In this document: one piece after another, positions 1 through 10,697 of the stretch
Position numbering within the stretch: the stretch's first letter is position 1
Layout of the letters: each line of letters begins with the position of its first letter
Assembly (NCBI GenBank): GCA_049323275.1
Contig: JBMOOM010000067.1
Coordinates: 9,716 to 73,715 of the forward strand
From: Taklimakanibacter sp049323275
GTDB taxonomy: Bacteria > Pseudomonadota > Alphaproteobacteria > Rhizobiales > Aestuariivirgaceae
Length of the DNA: 64,000 bases
Direction of reading: 5' to 3'
Position numbers and translations under genes: made by a program
Notes under the pieces: generated by a model
The model's database searches: none
What the model was told of the DNA's origin: nothing
The model's input: the letters and a program-made list of their open reading frames with translations, nothing else

Positions 1-27
1 AGAGACGAGTTCGAAGTGAAGGGCCAT
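1..27 (-). CDS. atpC: F1-ATPase epsilon subunit, first nine codons only
   Basis: Only the start codon and eight further codons are inside the window. They read MALHFELVS, which fits the usual amino-terminal beta strand of the ATP synthase epsilon subunit (xxFELVSPE). It starts 5 bases after the atpD stop on the same strand, the normal place for atpC in an F1 operon. The rest of the gene lies beyond the left edge. The identification rests on these few residues plus gene order. Confidence 0.8.
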
Positions 28-32
28 GGCGA

Positions 33-1475
<1,443 letters not shown>

Positions 1476-1502
1476 ATCGGTCTTCCTTCTCTCGGTTCCG
1501 GT

Positions 1503-2381
1503 CTAGAGCGCTTCCGCGCCCGAAATAATTTCGATAAGTTCCTTGGTGATCTGCGCCTGGCGTTGCCGGTTGTAGCGGATCGACAGCTTGTTGATCATGT
1601 CGCCGGCATTGCGCGTCGCATTGTCCATGGCGCTCATACGGGCACCCTGTTCGGAAGCCGCGTTCTCGAGCAGCGCCCGGAAGATCTGCACCGCGATATT
1701 GCGCGGCAGGAGATCGGCCAGGATCTCGCCCTCATCCGGCTCGGCGTCATAGATGGCGCCGCCGAGATCGGGGGCTTTACCACCGGCGACGCTCGCCGGA
1801 ATGAGCTGCAGCGCTGTCGGCTTCTGCGCGATCACCGACTTGAACTCGGCGAAGAACAGCGTGCAGACGTCGAACTGGCCGTCCTCGAACAGCTTCAGCA
1901 CCTTCTGCGCGATGCCTTGGGCATGGCTGAAGGCCAGCGTGCGCGCCGCGCGGAGATCCACCGTGTCGATGATGAAACGGCCGTAGAGCCGCTTCAGGAT
2001 GTCGTTGCCCTTCTTGCCGACGGTGATGATCTTCACCGTCTTGCCTTGCGCGATCAGCCGGTCGGCATGCTCGCGCGCCAGCTTCGAGATCGAGGAATTG
2101 AAGCCGCCGCACAGGCCGCGCTCGGCGGTGCACACGACGAGCAGATGCGTCTGGTCCTTGCCGTTGCCGGCGAGGAGCTGCGGCGCGTCATCGCGGCCTT
2201 CCATCGACGACGACAGATTGGCCAGCACCGTCGCCATGCGCTCCGAATAGGGGCGCGCGGCGAGCGCCGATTCCTGGGCGCGGCGCAGTTTCGCCGCCGC
2301 CACCATCTGCATCGCCTTGGTGATCTTGCGGGTCGCCTTCACCGAGGAGATGCGGTTTCTTAGGTCTTTTAGACTGGGCAT
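1503..2381 (-). CDS. atpG: ATP synthase F1 gamma subunit
   Basis: This is the central rotor stalk of F1, coupling proton flow through F0 to rotation inside the alpha3-beta3 head. The 292-residue protein starts MPSLKDLRNRISSVK and ends with a helix carrying the conserved YNRxRQAxITxELxEI segment that packs in the head. The terminal helices together form the coiled coil of the rotor. The length is typical for alphaproteobacteria. It lies between atpA (36 bases upstream) and atpD (27 bases downstream) on the same strand. Nothing is unusual. Confidence 0.97.
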   Translation of the reverse strand: MPSLKDLRNRISSVKATRKITKAMQMVAAAKLRRAQESALAARPYSERMATVLANLSSSMEGRDDAPQLLAGNGKDQTHLLVVCTAERGLCGGFNSSISKLAREHADRLIAQGKTVKIITVGKKGNDILKRLYGRFIIDTVDLRAARTLAFSHAQGIAQKVLKLFEDGQFDVCTLFFAEFKSVIAQKPTALQLIPASVAGGKAPDLGGAIYDAEPDEGEILADLLPRNIAVQIFRALLENAASEQGARMSAMDNATRNAGDMINKLSIRYNRQRQAQITKELIEIISGAEAL

Positions 2382-2417
2382 CGTCCTGCCTTCAGCTGGT
2401 TGCCTCTTTCAGGATGA

Positions 2418-3947
<1,530 letters not shown>

Positions 3948-3948
3948 A

Positions 3949-4509
3949 TCAGCCGGTCCCCTTCATCGCGATCTTGAGGTTTTGAAGTTTGGTCTTGAGC
4001 GAGTTGTCGACCATGCGCGAGCCGACCTTGACGATAAGGCCGCCGAGAATGGAGGAATCAACCCGGGTGGAGAGTTGCACGTCGCGCCCCACGCTCGCCT
4101 TGATGGCGGCCTTGAGGTCGTCGAGATGTTTCGGAGTGAGCGTTTCGGCCGAGGTGACCTCGGCGCTGATCTCGCCCTTCGACTGGGCCACCAGCGTGCG
4201 GTAGGCCTTGATCATGTCGGAGAGGACGAAGAGCCGGCGATTCTGCGCGGCAAGCTTGATGAAATTGAGCGCCAGGCTCTTGATGCCGGCTTTCTCACAG
4301 ATCGCCTGGAGGGCGGAAATCTGATCCTCGGCGGAGAAGACCGGCGAGCGGACGAGCCGGCTCAGATCCTCGGATTCGTCCAGGAGCGCCTGGAAACTCA
4401 CCAGATCGGCGCCGACCTTGTCGACCGATTGGCTTTCCTGCGCCAGTTCAAAAAGGGCGGTCGCATAACGTCCCGGGACGCCTGATACCGTCTGATCACT
4501 TTGAGCCAC
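3949..4509 (-). CDS. atpH: ATP synthase F1 delta subunit
   Basis: This 186-residue peripheral-stalk protein ties the top of the F1 head to the b/b-prime stalk. It has the all-helical amino-terminal domain (GVPGRYATALFELAQE) and the carboxy-terminal part with GGLIVKVGSRMVDNSL, the usual delta/OSCP signature. The start is GTG at 4509, preceded by GGGGAG 7 bases upstream. It is the first gene of the atpHAGDC operon. In many Rhizobiales priA sits just upstream; here the upstream neighbour is a DUF1127 gene and priA is about 53 kb away. Confidence 0.95.
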   Translation of the reverse strand: MAQSDQTVSGVPGRYATALFELAQESQSVDKVGADLVSFQALLDESEDLSRLVRSPVFSAEDQISALQAICEKAGIKSLALNFIKLAAQNRRLFVLSDMIKAYRTLVAQSKGEISAEVTSAETLTPKHLDDLKAAIKASVGRDVQLSTRVDSSILGGLIVKVGSRMVDNSLKTKLQNLKIAMKGTG

Positions 4510-4695
4510 GACAACTCCCCGCCGAACCCGCGGCCTCCGGTCCTTGGCAGCGGTCCGGAAAGCTTGAATTTATTGGATAATCGTACTTGAGAAAGCACGC
4601 GCGGCATGGGTTCCGCCTGAAGCCGCGCGGGGTGGTTATCACATGGGAATTGGACTCGCAACAAGGAAGGCACGGCGCGGATTGCCGCAAGCGGA

Positions 4696-4709
4696 AAGAG
4701 CCGGCTCTT
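4696..4709. other. 14-base perfect palindrome upstream of the atp operon
   Basis: AAGAGCCGGCTCTT is a perfect self-complementary sequence in the 276-base gap between atpH and the DUF1127 gene. It shares the AAGAGCC core with the terminator hairpin 24 bases further on, so it may be a worn second copy of that stem or part of the same structure. I see no gene in 4510-4785, and no clear promoter for atpH although one must lie here or upstream. Confidence 0.45.
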
Positions 4710-4732
4710 CAGGTCTCTGGACGTAAAATGCG

Positions 4733-4762
4733 AAGAGCCCGCCGGACGGCCGGCGGGCTCTT
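4733..4762 (-). terminator. Intrinsic terminator of the DUF1127 gene
   Basis: A 13-base-pair perfect stem (AAGAGCCCGCCGG with its complement) closes a four-base loop. It starts 23 bases after the stop codon of the DUF1127 gene. Read on the minus strand the stem is followed by CGCATTTTA, a short T-rich stretch. It would insulate the atp operon from the upstream micro-gene. Confidence 0.75.
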
Positions 4763-4785
4763 GCGAAACTCGTCTGGTGAGACGT

Positions 4786-4938
4786 TTAGCGGCTCACGCT
4801 GTCCCGCGCGATGCGCGGAATGTCGGAGCGCATGATGCCGAGATCGGCAAGCTCACGGTCGGTGAGCAGGTCGAGCTCACGCTTGGTGGTGTTGTAGCGG
4901 TTCCAGCGCTTGAAACCGTCGGTGAAGAAATTGAACAT
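4786..4938 (-). CDS. DUF1127 micro-protein
   Basis: The 50-residue product starts MFNFFTDGFKRWNRYNTT and contains LLTDRELADLGIMRSDIPRIAR, the DUF1127 signature (DRxLxDIGxxRxxI). The start at 4938 is chosen because GGGGAAAGACC lies just upstream and because DUF1127 proteins begin close to this aromatic and basic segment; the frame stays open further upstream. Such short proteins are common in alphaproteobacteria, are often highly expressed or stress-linked, and in some species affect RNA turnover or phosphate and carbon responses; the role here is unknown. The gene is alone, with its own terminator and a palindrome in its promoter region. Confidence 0.85.
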   Translation of the reverse strand: MFNFFTDGFKRWNRYNTTKRELDLLTDRELADLGIMRSDIPRIARDSVSR

Positions 4939-4993
4939 GGTCTTTCCCCTATGGATTGACGGGTTGGGTTGGTTGCTTTTGACGAGCTCATAT

Positions 4994-5010
4994 ATGGTGC
5001 GTCGCACCAT
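4994..5010. promoter_or_regulatory. 17-base palindrome between DUF1127 and rbsK-like gene
   Basis: ATGGTGCGTCGCACCAT is a perfect dyad (8 + 1 + 8 bases) in the 358-base divergent region 4939-5296. A single half-site CGCACCAT recurs at 5195-5202, about 95 bases before the kinase start. A weaker dyad (ATTTTG ... CAAAAT, 5009-5027) abuts it. It looks like an operator for a dimeric regulator; which one is unknown. The rest of the gap is AT-rich non-coding sequence with no gene that I can support. Confidence 0.5.
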
Positions 5011-5296
5011 TTTGTGCAATGCAAAATTTACATGGCTGACTCGCCCCCGGGCTTCACAAAAGCTTAACATTCATCTCTTCTAAATATTTGAATTTACTAT
5101 GTCTATTTCGCGACGACTATAATCACGATCGAATTCATAGACTTAAGCTCTTCCGAGCGGCTTTTTCGCCTCGATTTTTCCTAAATTCATGCACCGCACC
5201 ATAGGTTTTGGGAGCAAATTCCTCTTTTGTCAGCGCAAGGTTGTCGGTAGTCGGCACTTCCGGCATATGCTCGCCCGATTCTCAGGGGAGGCCTCT

Positions 5297-6217
5297 ATGA
5301 CCGTCGCTATTTTCGGCTCCATCAATATGGATGTGATCGCCTATCTCGATCGCCTGCCGAAGCCGGGCGAGACCTTGCATGGCTCGGGCTACAAGATGGG
5401 CCTGGGCGGCAAGGGCGCCAATCAGGCTGTCGCCGCGCGCAAGCTCGGCTCGGACGTGACGTTCATCGGCCGCACCGGGGCTGATTCCTTCGGCGACGCG
5501 GCGCGCGCCGAGCTCACTTCATATGATGTCGATCTCTCCCATATCCGCCGCGACGCCGGTTCCGACACGGGCATCGCCATCATCAAGGTGGGCGAAGGCG
5601 GGCAGAACATGATCACGGTAATCGCCGGCGCCAATGCCGCGGTCGATCAAAGCGACGCCGATGCCGCAAGGGCAGATCTCGAAAGAGCGCGTGTCCTGCT
5701 GCTGCAGCTCGAAGTGCCGCTCTCCGGCGCGCTTGCCGCCGCGAAGATCGTGCGGGGCAAGGGCGGCACGGTGATACTCGACCCGGCGCCGGCCCCCAAG
5801 GAGGCCTTCTCGCCCGCGATCATCGCCGCCGTCGACATCGTCACCCCGAATGAGAGCGAGACCGCGGGCCTTCTCGGCTGGCAGCCGGCAACGCCCGACG
5901 ACGCGCTGCGCGCCGCGCGCGAGCTCAAGGCCAAGGGCTTCCGCACCGCGCTGGTGAAGCTCGGCGCCAAGGGCGTCGCCTTCTCGGGGCCGGAGGACGA
6001 AGGTTTCGTGCCGCCCTTCAAGGTGACCGCCATCGACACCGTGGCGGCCGGCGACAGTTTCAATGGCGGCCTCGCCACGGCGCTCGATGACGGCAAGTCG
6101 CTCGCCGAGGCGGTGCGTTTCGCCGCCGCCGCCGGCGCCTTGTCGACGACCAAGAAAGGCGCCTCCGCCGCCGCCCCGACCCGCGCCGAGATCGACGCGT
6201 TTCTCGCCGCGCAATAA
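5297..6217 (+). CDS. rbsK: PfkB-family kinase, ribokinase type
   Basis: The 306-residue protein is likely to phosphorylate ribose, or a related sugar or nucleoside, at a primary hydroxyl using ATP. The amino-terminal SINMDVIAYLDRLPKPGET and GLGGKGANQAVAA segments are the ribokinase substrate-binding signature. TVAAGDSFNGGLA at about 247-259 holds the anion hole and catalytic Asp. The start at 5297 has AGGGGAGG 5 bases upstream; an in-frame extension to 5189 is not supported by family length. It stands alone, 88 bases ahead of the ABC importer operon, so the physiological substrate is not settled by context. Confidence 0.8.
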   Translation: MTVAIFGSINMDVIAYLDRLPKPGETLHGSGYKMGLGGKGANQAVAARKLGSDVTFIGRTGADSFGDAARAELTSYDVDLSHIRRDAGSDTGIAIIKVGEGGQNMITVIAGANAAVDQSDADAARADLERARVLLLQLEVPLSGALAAAKIVRGKGGTVILDPAPAPKEAFSPAIIAAVDIVTPNESETAGLLGWQPATPDDALRAARELKAKGFRTALVKLGAKGVAFSGPEDEGFVPPFKVTAIDTVAAGDSFNGGLATALDDGKSLAEAVRFAAAAGALSTTKKGASAAAPTRAEIDAFLAAQ

Positions 6218-6305
6218 CCCTCGCCGCACCGTCGCATTGCGGGGCTGATGCCCATCCGTTACAGTCCGCCGCCAAGACAAAACTTTGCGACCGAGGGAGA
6301 TTACG

Positions 6306-7385
6306 ATGTCACGCTTTGCGCTGTCCCGCCGTTCCGCGCTGGCCCTGATGGGCGGTGCCGCCGCCTTTGGCGCCACCGGCCGCCTTGCTCACGCCGCCGG
6401 TGAAATCAAGGTCCTCAACTGGCAGGGCTACGGCACCGACGAGAAATGGGCGCTCGATATGTTCGAGAAGAAGACCGGCATCAAGGTCGTCCATGACTAT
6501 TTCAACTCCGAGCAGGAGATGCTGACAAAGCTGCGCACCAGCCCGGGCGTCTATGACGTGGTGCTGATGAACAACATCTATGTCATGGAAGCCGCTCATG
6601 AGGGCCTGATCCAGGCGCTCGACCCGGCGAAATTCTCGAACTTCAACGACCTCACCCCGGCGCTGCGCGACAGCGACCGCTTCGTGATGGGGGACAAGCA
6701 CTTCGCCATCGCCTGGGTGTGGGGCCTCACCTCCTTCGCCTACAACACCCAGAAGATCACGGCCAAGCCCGACAGCATGAATGCGCTGTGGGACCCGGCC
6801 CATGCCGGCAAGGTCGGCTGGCGCGACGACGCGCTCGAATCGATCCAGATCGCCGCGCTCGCCACCGGCCAGGACATGAACGCGCCGGCCGATATCGAGA
6901 AGATCAAGGAGAAGCTGAAGGAGCTCAAGAGCCAGATCAAGACCTTCTGGTCGTCGGAAGACGAATGGAACAAATATATGGCGGCGGGCGACTACGACAT
7001 CGCCGTCTATTGGTCGGGCTCGGCGGCGCGCTCCAAGAAGGCGATGAAGCTCCCTGTCGAATTCGTGGTGCCGAAGGAAGGCGCCATCGGCTGGTTCGAC
7101 GGCCTCACCATCGCCAACAACGCGCCCAATGCCGAGGGTGCCGCCGCTTTCATCAATTTCATGGTCGATCCCGAATTCTACGTGAAATGGGACAATGACA
7201 TCGGCGCACCCGCCTCCTCCAACGCCAAGGCCAATGCGCAATTGCCCGAGGACGCGCTCAACCGCGTCGTGCTGGGCGACCCCGAAGTGGTGAAGCGCGT
7301 CCAGTGGATGGCGCCGGTCTCCGATGAGCAGAAGCAGAAGAACCAGGAACTCTGGGACGAGGTGAAGACGAGCTTTGCCCTTTAA
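6306..7385 (+). CDS. ABC importer substrate-binding protein, spermidine/putrescine type (PotD/PotF-like)
   Basis: This is the periplasmic receptor of the importer encoded by the next three genes. The 359-residue precursor carries a twin-arginine signal (SRRSALALMGG, cleavage after AHA near residue 30), so it is probably exported folded. The mature part starts EIKVLNWQGYGTDE and has the DVVLMNNIYVMEAAHEG segment of the PotD/PotF group (family 1 of extracellular binding proteins). The start at 6306 has GAGGGAGA upstream. Ligands in this group include polyamines, opines, thiamine and other cations, so the ligand is not proved. The downstream glycoside hydrolase hints at a glycoside instead. Confidence 0.8.
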   Translation: MSRFALSRRSALALMGGAAAFGATGRLAHAAGEIKVLNWQGYGTDEKWALDMFEKKTGIKVVHDYFNSEQEMLTKLRTSPGVYDVVLMNNIYVMEAAHEGLIQALDPAKFSNFNDLTPALRDSDRFVMGDKHFAIAWVWGLTSFAYNTQKITAKPDSMNALWDPAHAGKVGWRDDALESIQIAALATGQDMNAPADIEKIKEKLKELKSQIKTFWSSEDEWNKYMAAGDYDIAVYWSGSAARSKKAMKLPVEFVVPKEGAIGWFDGLTIANNAPNAEGAAAFINFMVDPEFYVKWDNDIGAPASSNAKANAQLPEDALNRVVLGDPEVVKRVQWMAPVSDEQKQKNQELWDEVKTSFAL

Positions 7386-7403
7386 AGCTTCCCGCCTTTT
7401 CAT

Positions 7404-7432
7404 CCTTCTCCCGCGTCTTGCGTGGGAGAAGG
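7404..7432 (+). promoter_or_regulatory. Hairpin that sequesters the ribosome-binding site of the permease gene
   Basis: CCTTCTCCC at 7404-7412 pairs with GGGAGAAGG at 7424-7432. Three further pairs (one G-T wobble) extend the stem inward to a TCTTG loop. The right arm contains the only good Shine-Dalgarno sequence for the permease start at 7437. The arms match the hairpin half-unit of the repeat at 57833-57980, so a repeat fragment appears to supply a translational control element between the binding protein and the membrane components. Confidence 0.6.
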
Positions 7433-7436
7433 CCTG

Positions 7437-8249
7437 ATGGCACTCTCCCGCCAGACCCGCACCGTATTCGCGCTCACCGCGCCGGCCTATCTGTGGCTCG
7501 CGGTGACGGTGCTGCTGCCGCTGGCGACGATGCTCTATTTCAGCTTCCTCACCGCTTCGCCGCTCGGCGGCAAGGAAGTGAGCTTCACGCTGAAGCATTA
7601 TACGGATTTCTTCACCAAGCAGATCTACTGGTACAATGCCTGGCGCTCGATCGAGCTCGGCCTCTATGTGACGGCACTCTGCCTGATCATCGGTTATCCG
7701 GCCGCCCTCGGCCTCGCCAAATACATCAAAGGCCGCTGGCGCGAGGCGATCTTCCTGCTCATCATCCTGCCCTTCTGGTCCAACGCGCTGGTGCGCACCT
7801 TCTCCTGGACCATGGTGCTGCGCGAGCCCTTCAACATCCTCTTCTCTTATCCGGCGATCGTGGTCGGCCTCGTCCATGCCTATCTGCCTTACGCGATCCT
7901 CACCTGCTACATCTCGCTGCAGGCGATCGACGACTCGCTCATCGAAGCGGGCCGCAGCCTCGGCGCCACACCGGCCCAGGCCTTCCGCCGCATCACTTTG
8001 CCCTTGAGCATGCCCGGCATCCTGGCGGCAGTGTTCCTCATCTTCGTTCCGGTGATCGGCTCGTTCATGGAGCCGCGCATCTTGGGCGGCAAGGACGCGA
8101 TCATGCTGGGCCCGATCATCGAGGGCCAGTTCATCACCGCCTTCAACTGGCCGTTGGGCGCGGCTCTCTCCTTCACCATGCTCGGCATGGTGCTGATCAT
8201 CCTCTTGATCGCCGCCCCCTTCCTCAAGAAACAGATGGCGGTGGGCTGA
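7437..8249 (+). CDS. ABC importer permease, PotB/PotH type
   Basis: This is an inner-membrane channel subunit of the importer. The 270-residue protein has about six hydrophobic segments, the first at residues 10-35. The EAA-loop sequence IEAGRSLGATPAQAFRRITLP docks the ATPase. The start at 7437 follows GGGAGAAGG; a longer in-frame start at 7422 would place the start codon inside the repeat hairpin. The stop overlaps the start of the next gene (TGATG). It acts with the second permease and the ATPase. Confidence 0.88.
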   Translation: MALSRQTRTVFALTAPAYLWLAVTVLLPLATMLYFSFLTASPLGGKEVSFTLKHYTDFFTKQIYWYNAWRSIELGLYVTALCLIIGYPAALGLAKYIKGRWREAIFLLIILPFWSNALVRTFSWTMVLREPFNILFSYPAIVVGLVHAYLPYAILTCYISLQAIDDSLIEAGRSLGATPAQAFRRITLPLSMPGILAAVFLIFVPVIGSFMEPRILGGKDAIMLGPIIEGQFITAFNWPLGAALSFTMLGMVLIILLIAAPFLKKQMAVG

Positions 8250-9019
8250 TGGAACGGACCGCCAAGCTCTATCTGGGCGCGGTGCTCGTCTTCCTCTATT
8301 TGCCGATCGCGGTGATGATCGCCATGGCCTTCAACCGCTCGGCGCTCTACGAGATGCCGTTCACTTTCGATCTCGTCTGGTTCAAAGCGCTCGCCCACAA
8401 TGACCGGCTCCTGCAAGCGAGTTGGAACAGCGTGTGGATCGCCTGCGTCAATGCCGTGATCGCGACCACGCTCGGCACTCTCGCCGCTTATGCATTCGCC
8501 CGCTACGATTTCCGCGCCAAGCGGCTGCTGCAGATTTTGCTGTTCCCGCCGATCACCATCCCGTGGCTCATCATCGGCACCTCGATGCTGATCTTCTTCT
8601 TCTGGACCGGCATCGGCCGCGGGCTGCATGCCATCCTTCTCGGCCATGTGGCGCTGTCCCTGCCCTATGTGATCGTCGTGGTGAGCGCCCGCTTCGCCAA
8701 TTTCGGGCCGCAGCTCGAAGAGGCCGCCGCCAGCCTCGGCGCGACGCCCTGGCAGACCTTCTGGCGCATCACCATCCCCGTCCTCTTGCCCGGCATCACC
8801 GCCGCCGCCCTTTTCGCCTTCGCCGTTTCCTTCGATCAGTTCGTGATTTCCTATTTCCTGGCGCCGCCCGGCACCTCGACCTTGCCGGTCGAGATCTACA
8901 CCTCGATCCGCAAGGGCTTCACGCCCGAGATCAACGCCATCTCCTCGATCATCATTCTCTTCTCCATGGGCCTCATGCTGATCGTGGCGCGCAATTACAA
9001 ATTCGGCGGAGACAATTGA
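8249..9019 (+). CDS. ABC importer permease, PotC/PotI type
   Basis: This is the second inner-membrane subunit, 256 residues, pairing with the upstream permease. The amino terminus LYLGAVLVFLYLPIAVMIAMAFNRS is the usual first membrane helix of PotC-like proteins, and LEEAAASLGATPWQTFWRITIP is the EAA loop. Its ATG overlaps the preceding stop by one base and its own stop overlaps the ATPase start in the same way (TGATG), so the three products are probably made by coupled translation. Confidence 0.88.
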   Translation: MERTAKLYLGAVLVFLYLPIAVMIAMAFNRSALYEMPFTFDLVWFKALAHNDRLLQASWNSVWIACVNAVIATTLGTLAAYAFARYDFRAKRLLQILLFPPITIPWLIIGTSMLIFFFWTGIGRGLHAILLGHVALSLPYVIVVVSARFANFGPQLEEAAASLGATPWQTFWRITIPVLLPGITAAALFAFAVSFDQFVISYFLAPPGTSTLPVEIYTSIRKGFTPEINAISSIIILFSMGLMLIVARNYKFGGDN

Positions 9020-10065
9020 TGAGCCGCGTCGACATCCGGCACGTGACCAAGCGCTACGGCACATTCGCAGCACTCGACAATGTCTCGATCACCTTCAATG
9101 ACGGCGAGTTCTTCGGCCTGCTCGGCCCCTCGGGCTCGGGCAAGACCACCTTGCTGCGCTCGATCGCCGGCTTCATCACGCCCGACGAAGGCACGATCTC
9201 CTTCGACGGCGAGCAGGTGGAATCGGTGCCGGTGCATCGCCGCGCCATCGGCATGGTGTTCCAGTCCTATGCGCTCTTTCCGCATCTGACGATCGCCGAG
9301 AATATCGGCTTCGGCCTCGATGTGCGCGGCGTGGCGCGCGAGGACATCAGGCAGCGCGTCACCGAGAGCCTGGCGATGGTCCGCCTGTCGGGTCTCGAAG
9401 GCCGCTATCCTCGGCAATTGTCGGGCGGCCAGCAGCAGCGCGTGGCGCTCGCCCGCGCCTTGATCACCAGGCCGAAGGTGCTGCTGCTCGACGAACCTCT
9501 GGGCGCCCTCGACCGCAGGCTGCGCCAGGAAATGCAGGTCGAGCTGAAGGCCATCCAGCGCGAGACCGGCATCACCGCCATCTTCGTGACCCACGACCAG
9601 GAAGAAGCGCTCACTTTGTCCGACCGGATCGCCATCATCGACCAGGGCCGGCTGATCCAGGTCGACGCGCCGCAGACCGTCTATGAGCGCCCGGCCACCG
9701 TCTTCGCCGCGAACTTCCTGGGCGACGCCAATGTATTCCGCGGCACACCGGTCGCCGAGGGCCTGAAGCTCGCCGACGGCACGGTCATCGCGACACTGAA
9801 AGCCTCGACGGGTGCCGCCATCGTGCGGCCGGAGAAACTGCGGGTCGAAGGCGGCCATAAGAGAACCGCCGGCAACAGCATCGAGGGCGAGATCATCCAG
9901 GCGATCTATTCCGGCGCCAGCGTGACCTATCGCATCCGCACCAGGGTTCTGGGCGACACGCCGCTCCTCGCTTTCATCCAGAACCAGACTGGCGAGGTGC
10001 TGGAGACCGGCGCCGCGGTCACCGCGAGCTGGGATCCCGAGCAGACCATTCCGGTGGACGCATGA
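9019..10065 (+). CDS. ABC importer ATPase, PotA type
   Basis: This cytoplasmic ATPase energises uptake. The 348-residue protein has Walker A GPSGSGKT at about 36-43, a Q-loop VFQSYALFPHLT, signature LSGGQQQRVALARAL near 135, Walker B VLLLDEPLGALD near 155 and the switch His in VTHDQEEAL. The carboxy-terminal part (about 240-348) is the TOBE-type regulatory region of the MalK/PotA group. It overlaps both neighbours by 1-4 bases within the operon. Confidence 0.92.
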   Translation: MSRVDIRHVTKRYGTFAALDNVSITFNDGEFFGLLGPSGSGKTTLLRSIAGFITPDEGTISFDGEQVESVPVHRRAIGMVFQSYALFPHLTIAENIGFGLDVRGVAREDIRQRVTESLAMVRLSGLEGRYPRQLSGGQQQRVALARALITRPKVLLLDEPLGALDRRLRQEMQVELKAIQRETGITAIFVTHDQEEALTLSDRIAIIDQGRLIQVDAPQTVYERPATVFAANFLGDANVFRGTPVAEGLKLADGTVIATLKASTGAAIVRPEKLRVEGGHKRTAGNSIEGEIIQAIYSGASVTYRIRTRVLGDTPLLAFIQNQTGEVLETGAAVTASWDPEQTIPVDA

Positions 10066-10697
10066 GCGACACACTCGAAACCCGCAGCGCCATCGCCGGA
10101 CTTCGCTTCGGCGCCATAGGCAAACGCGCCGTCCATGCCTCGATCGACATGCAGCGGCTGTTCGCCGAGGACACCGAATGGGCTTCCCCGGTCGTCCATG
10201 CGATCGAGCCCAAAGTACGCCGCATCGTCGCCCATGCGCCGCATCTCACTCTGTTCACCCGCTTTCTGACGCCCGGGCGCGTCGAGGACGCCAAGGGCCA
10301 GTGGCAGATCTATTACCGCCATTGGAAAAGCGTGCTCGCCGGCAATATCGACCGCGACATGCTCGACCTCCTGCCGCCTCTGCGTCCCTTCGTGCCGCCG
10401 GCGCGCGTCATCAACAAATATGTGCATTCGGCCTTCGAGGCGCAGGCCTTTCAGGACGCTCTCGATGAACTGAGCGCCGACACGATCATCTTCACCGGCG
10501 TCGAGACCGATGTCTGCGTGCTCGCTACCGCCTTGACCGCGGTCGATCGCGGCTACCGCACCATTCTCGTCTCCGACGCCATCGCCAGCTCCAATGCGGC
10601 GAGCCACAGAGCCGCGCTCGACGGCATCTATCCCCGCTTCGACCAGCAGGTCGAGCTCATCGACACCGACACTTTGCTGAAAGCCTGGTCGCCATGA
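10062..10697 (+). CDS. Isochorismatase-family cysteine hydrolase
   Basis: The 211-residue protein has the catalytic triad of this family in order: Asp in SIDMQRLF (about 28), Lys in INKYVHSAF (about 114) and Cys in GVETDVCVLATAL (about 149). The cis-peptide-type GVETDVC segment is intact, so the enzyme is probably active. Family members hydrolyse C-N bonds in nicotinamide, ureidoacrylate, N-carbamoyl compounds or biuret, among others; the substrate cannot be told here. It overlaps the ATPase gene by four bases (ATGA) and the glycoside hydrolase gene by four, so it belongs to the same transcript as the importer. Confidence 0.82.
   Translation: MSDTLETRSAIAGLRFGAIGKRAVHASIDMQRLFAEDTEWASPVVHAIEPKVRRIVAHAPHLTLFTRFLTPGRVEDAKGQWQIYYRHWKSVLAGNIDRDMLDLLPPLRPFVPPARVINKYVHSAFEAQAFQDALDELSADTIIFTGVETDVCVLATALTAVDRGYRTILVSDAIASSNAASHRAALDGIYPRFDQQVELIDTDTLLKAWSP

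Noticed and set aside
4510..4785. Small genes upstream of atpH
   Set aside because: Short open frames on both strands lack ribosome-binding sites and recognisable content; the gap is better explained by a terminator and promoter sequence.
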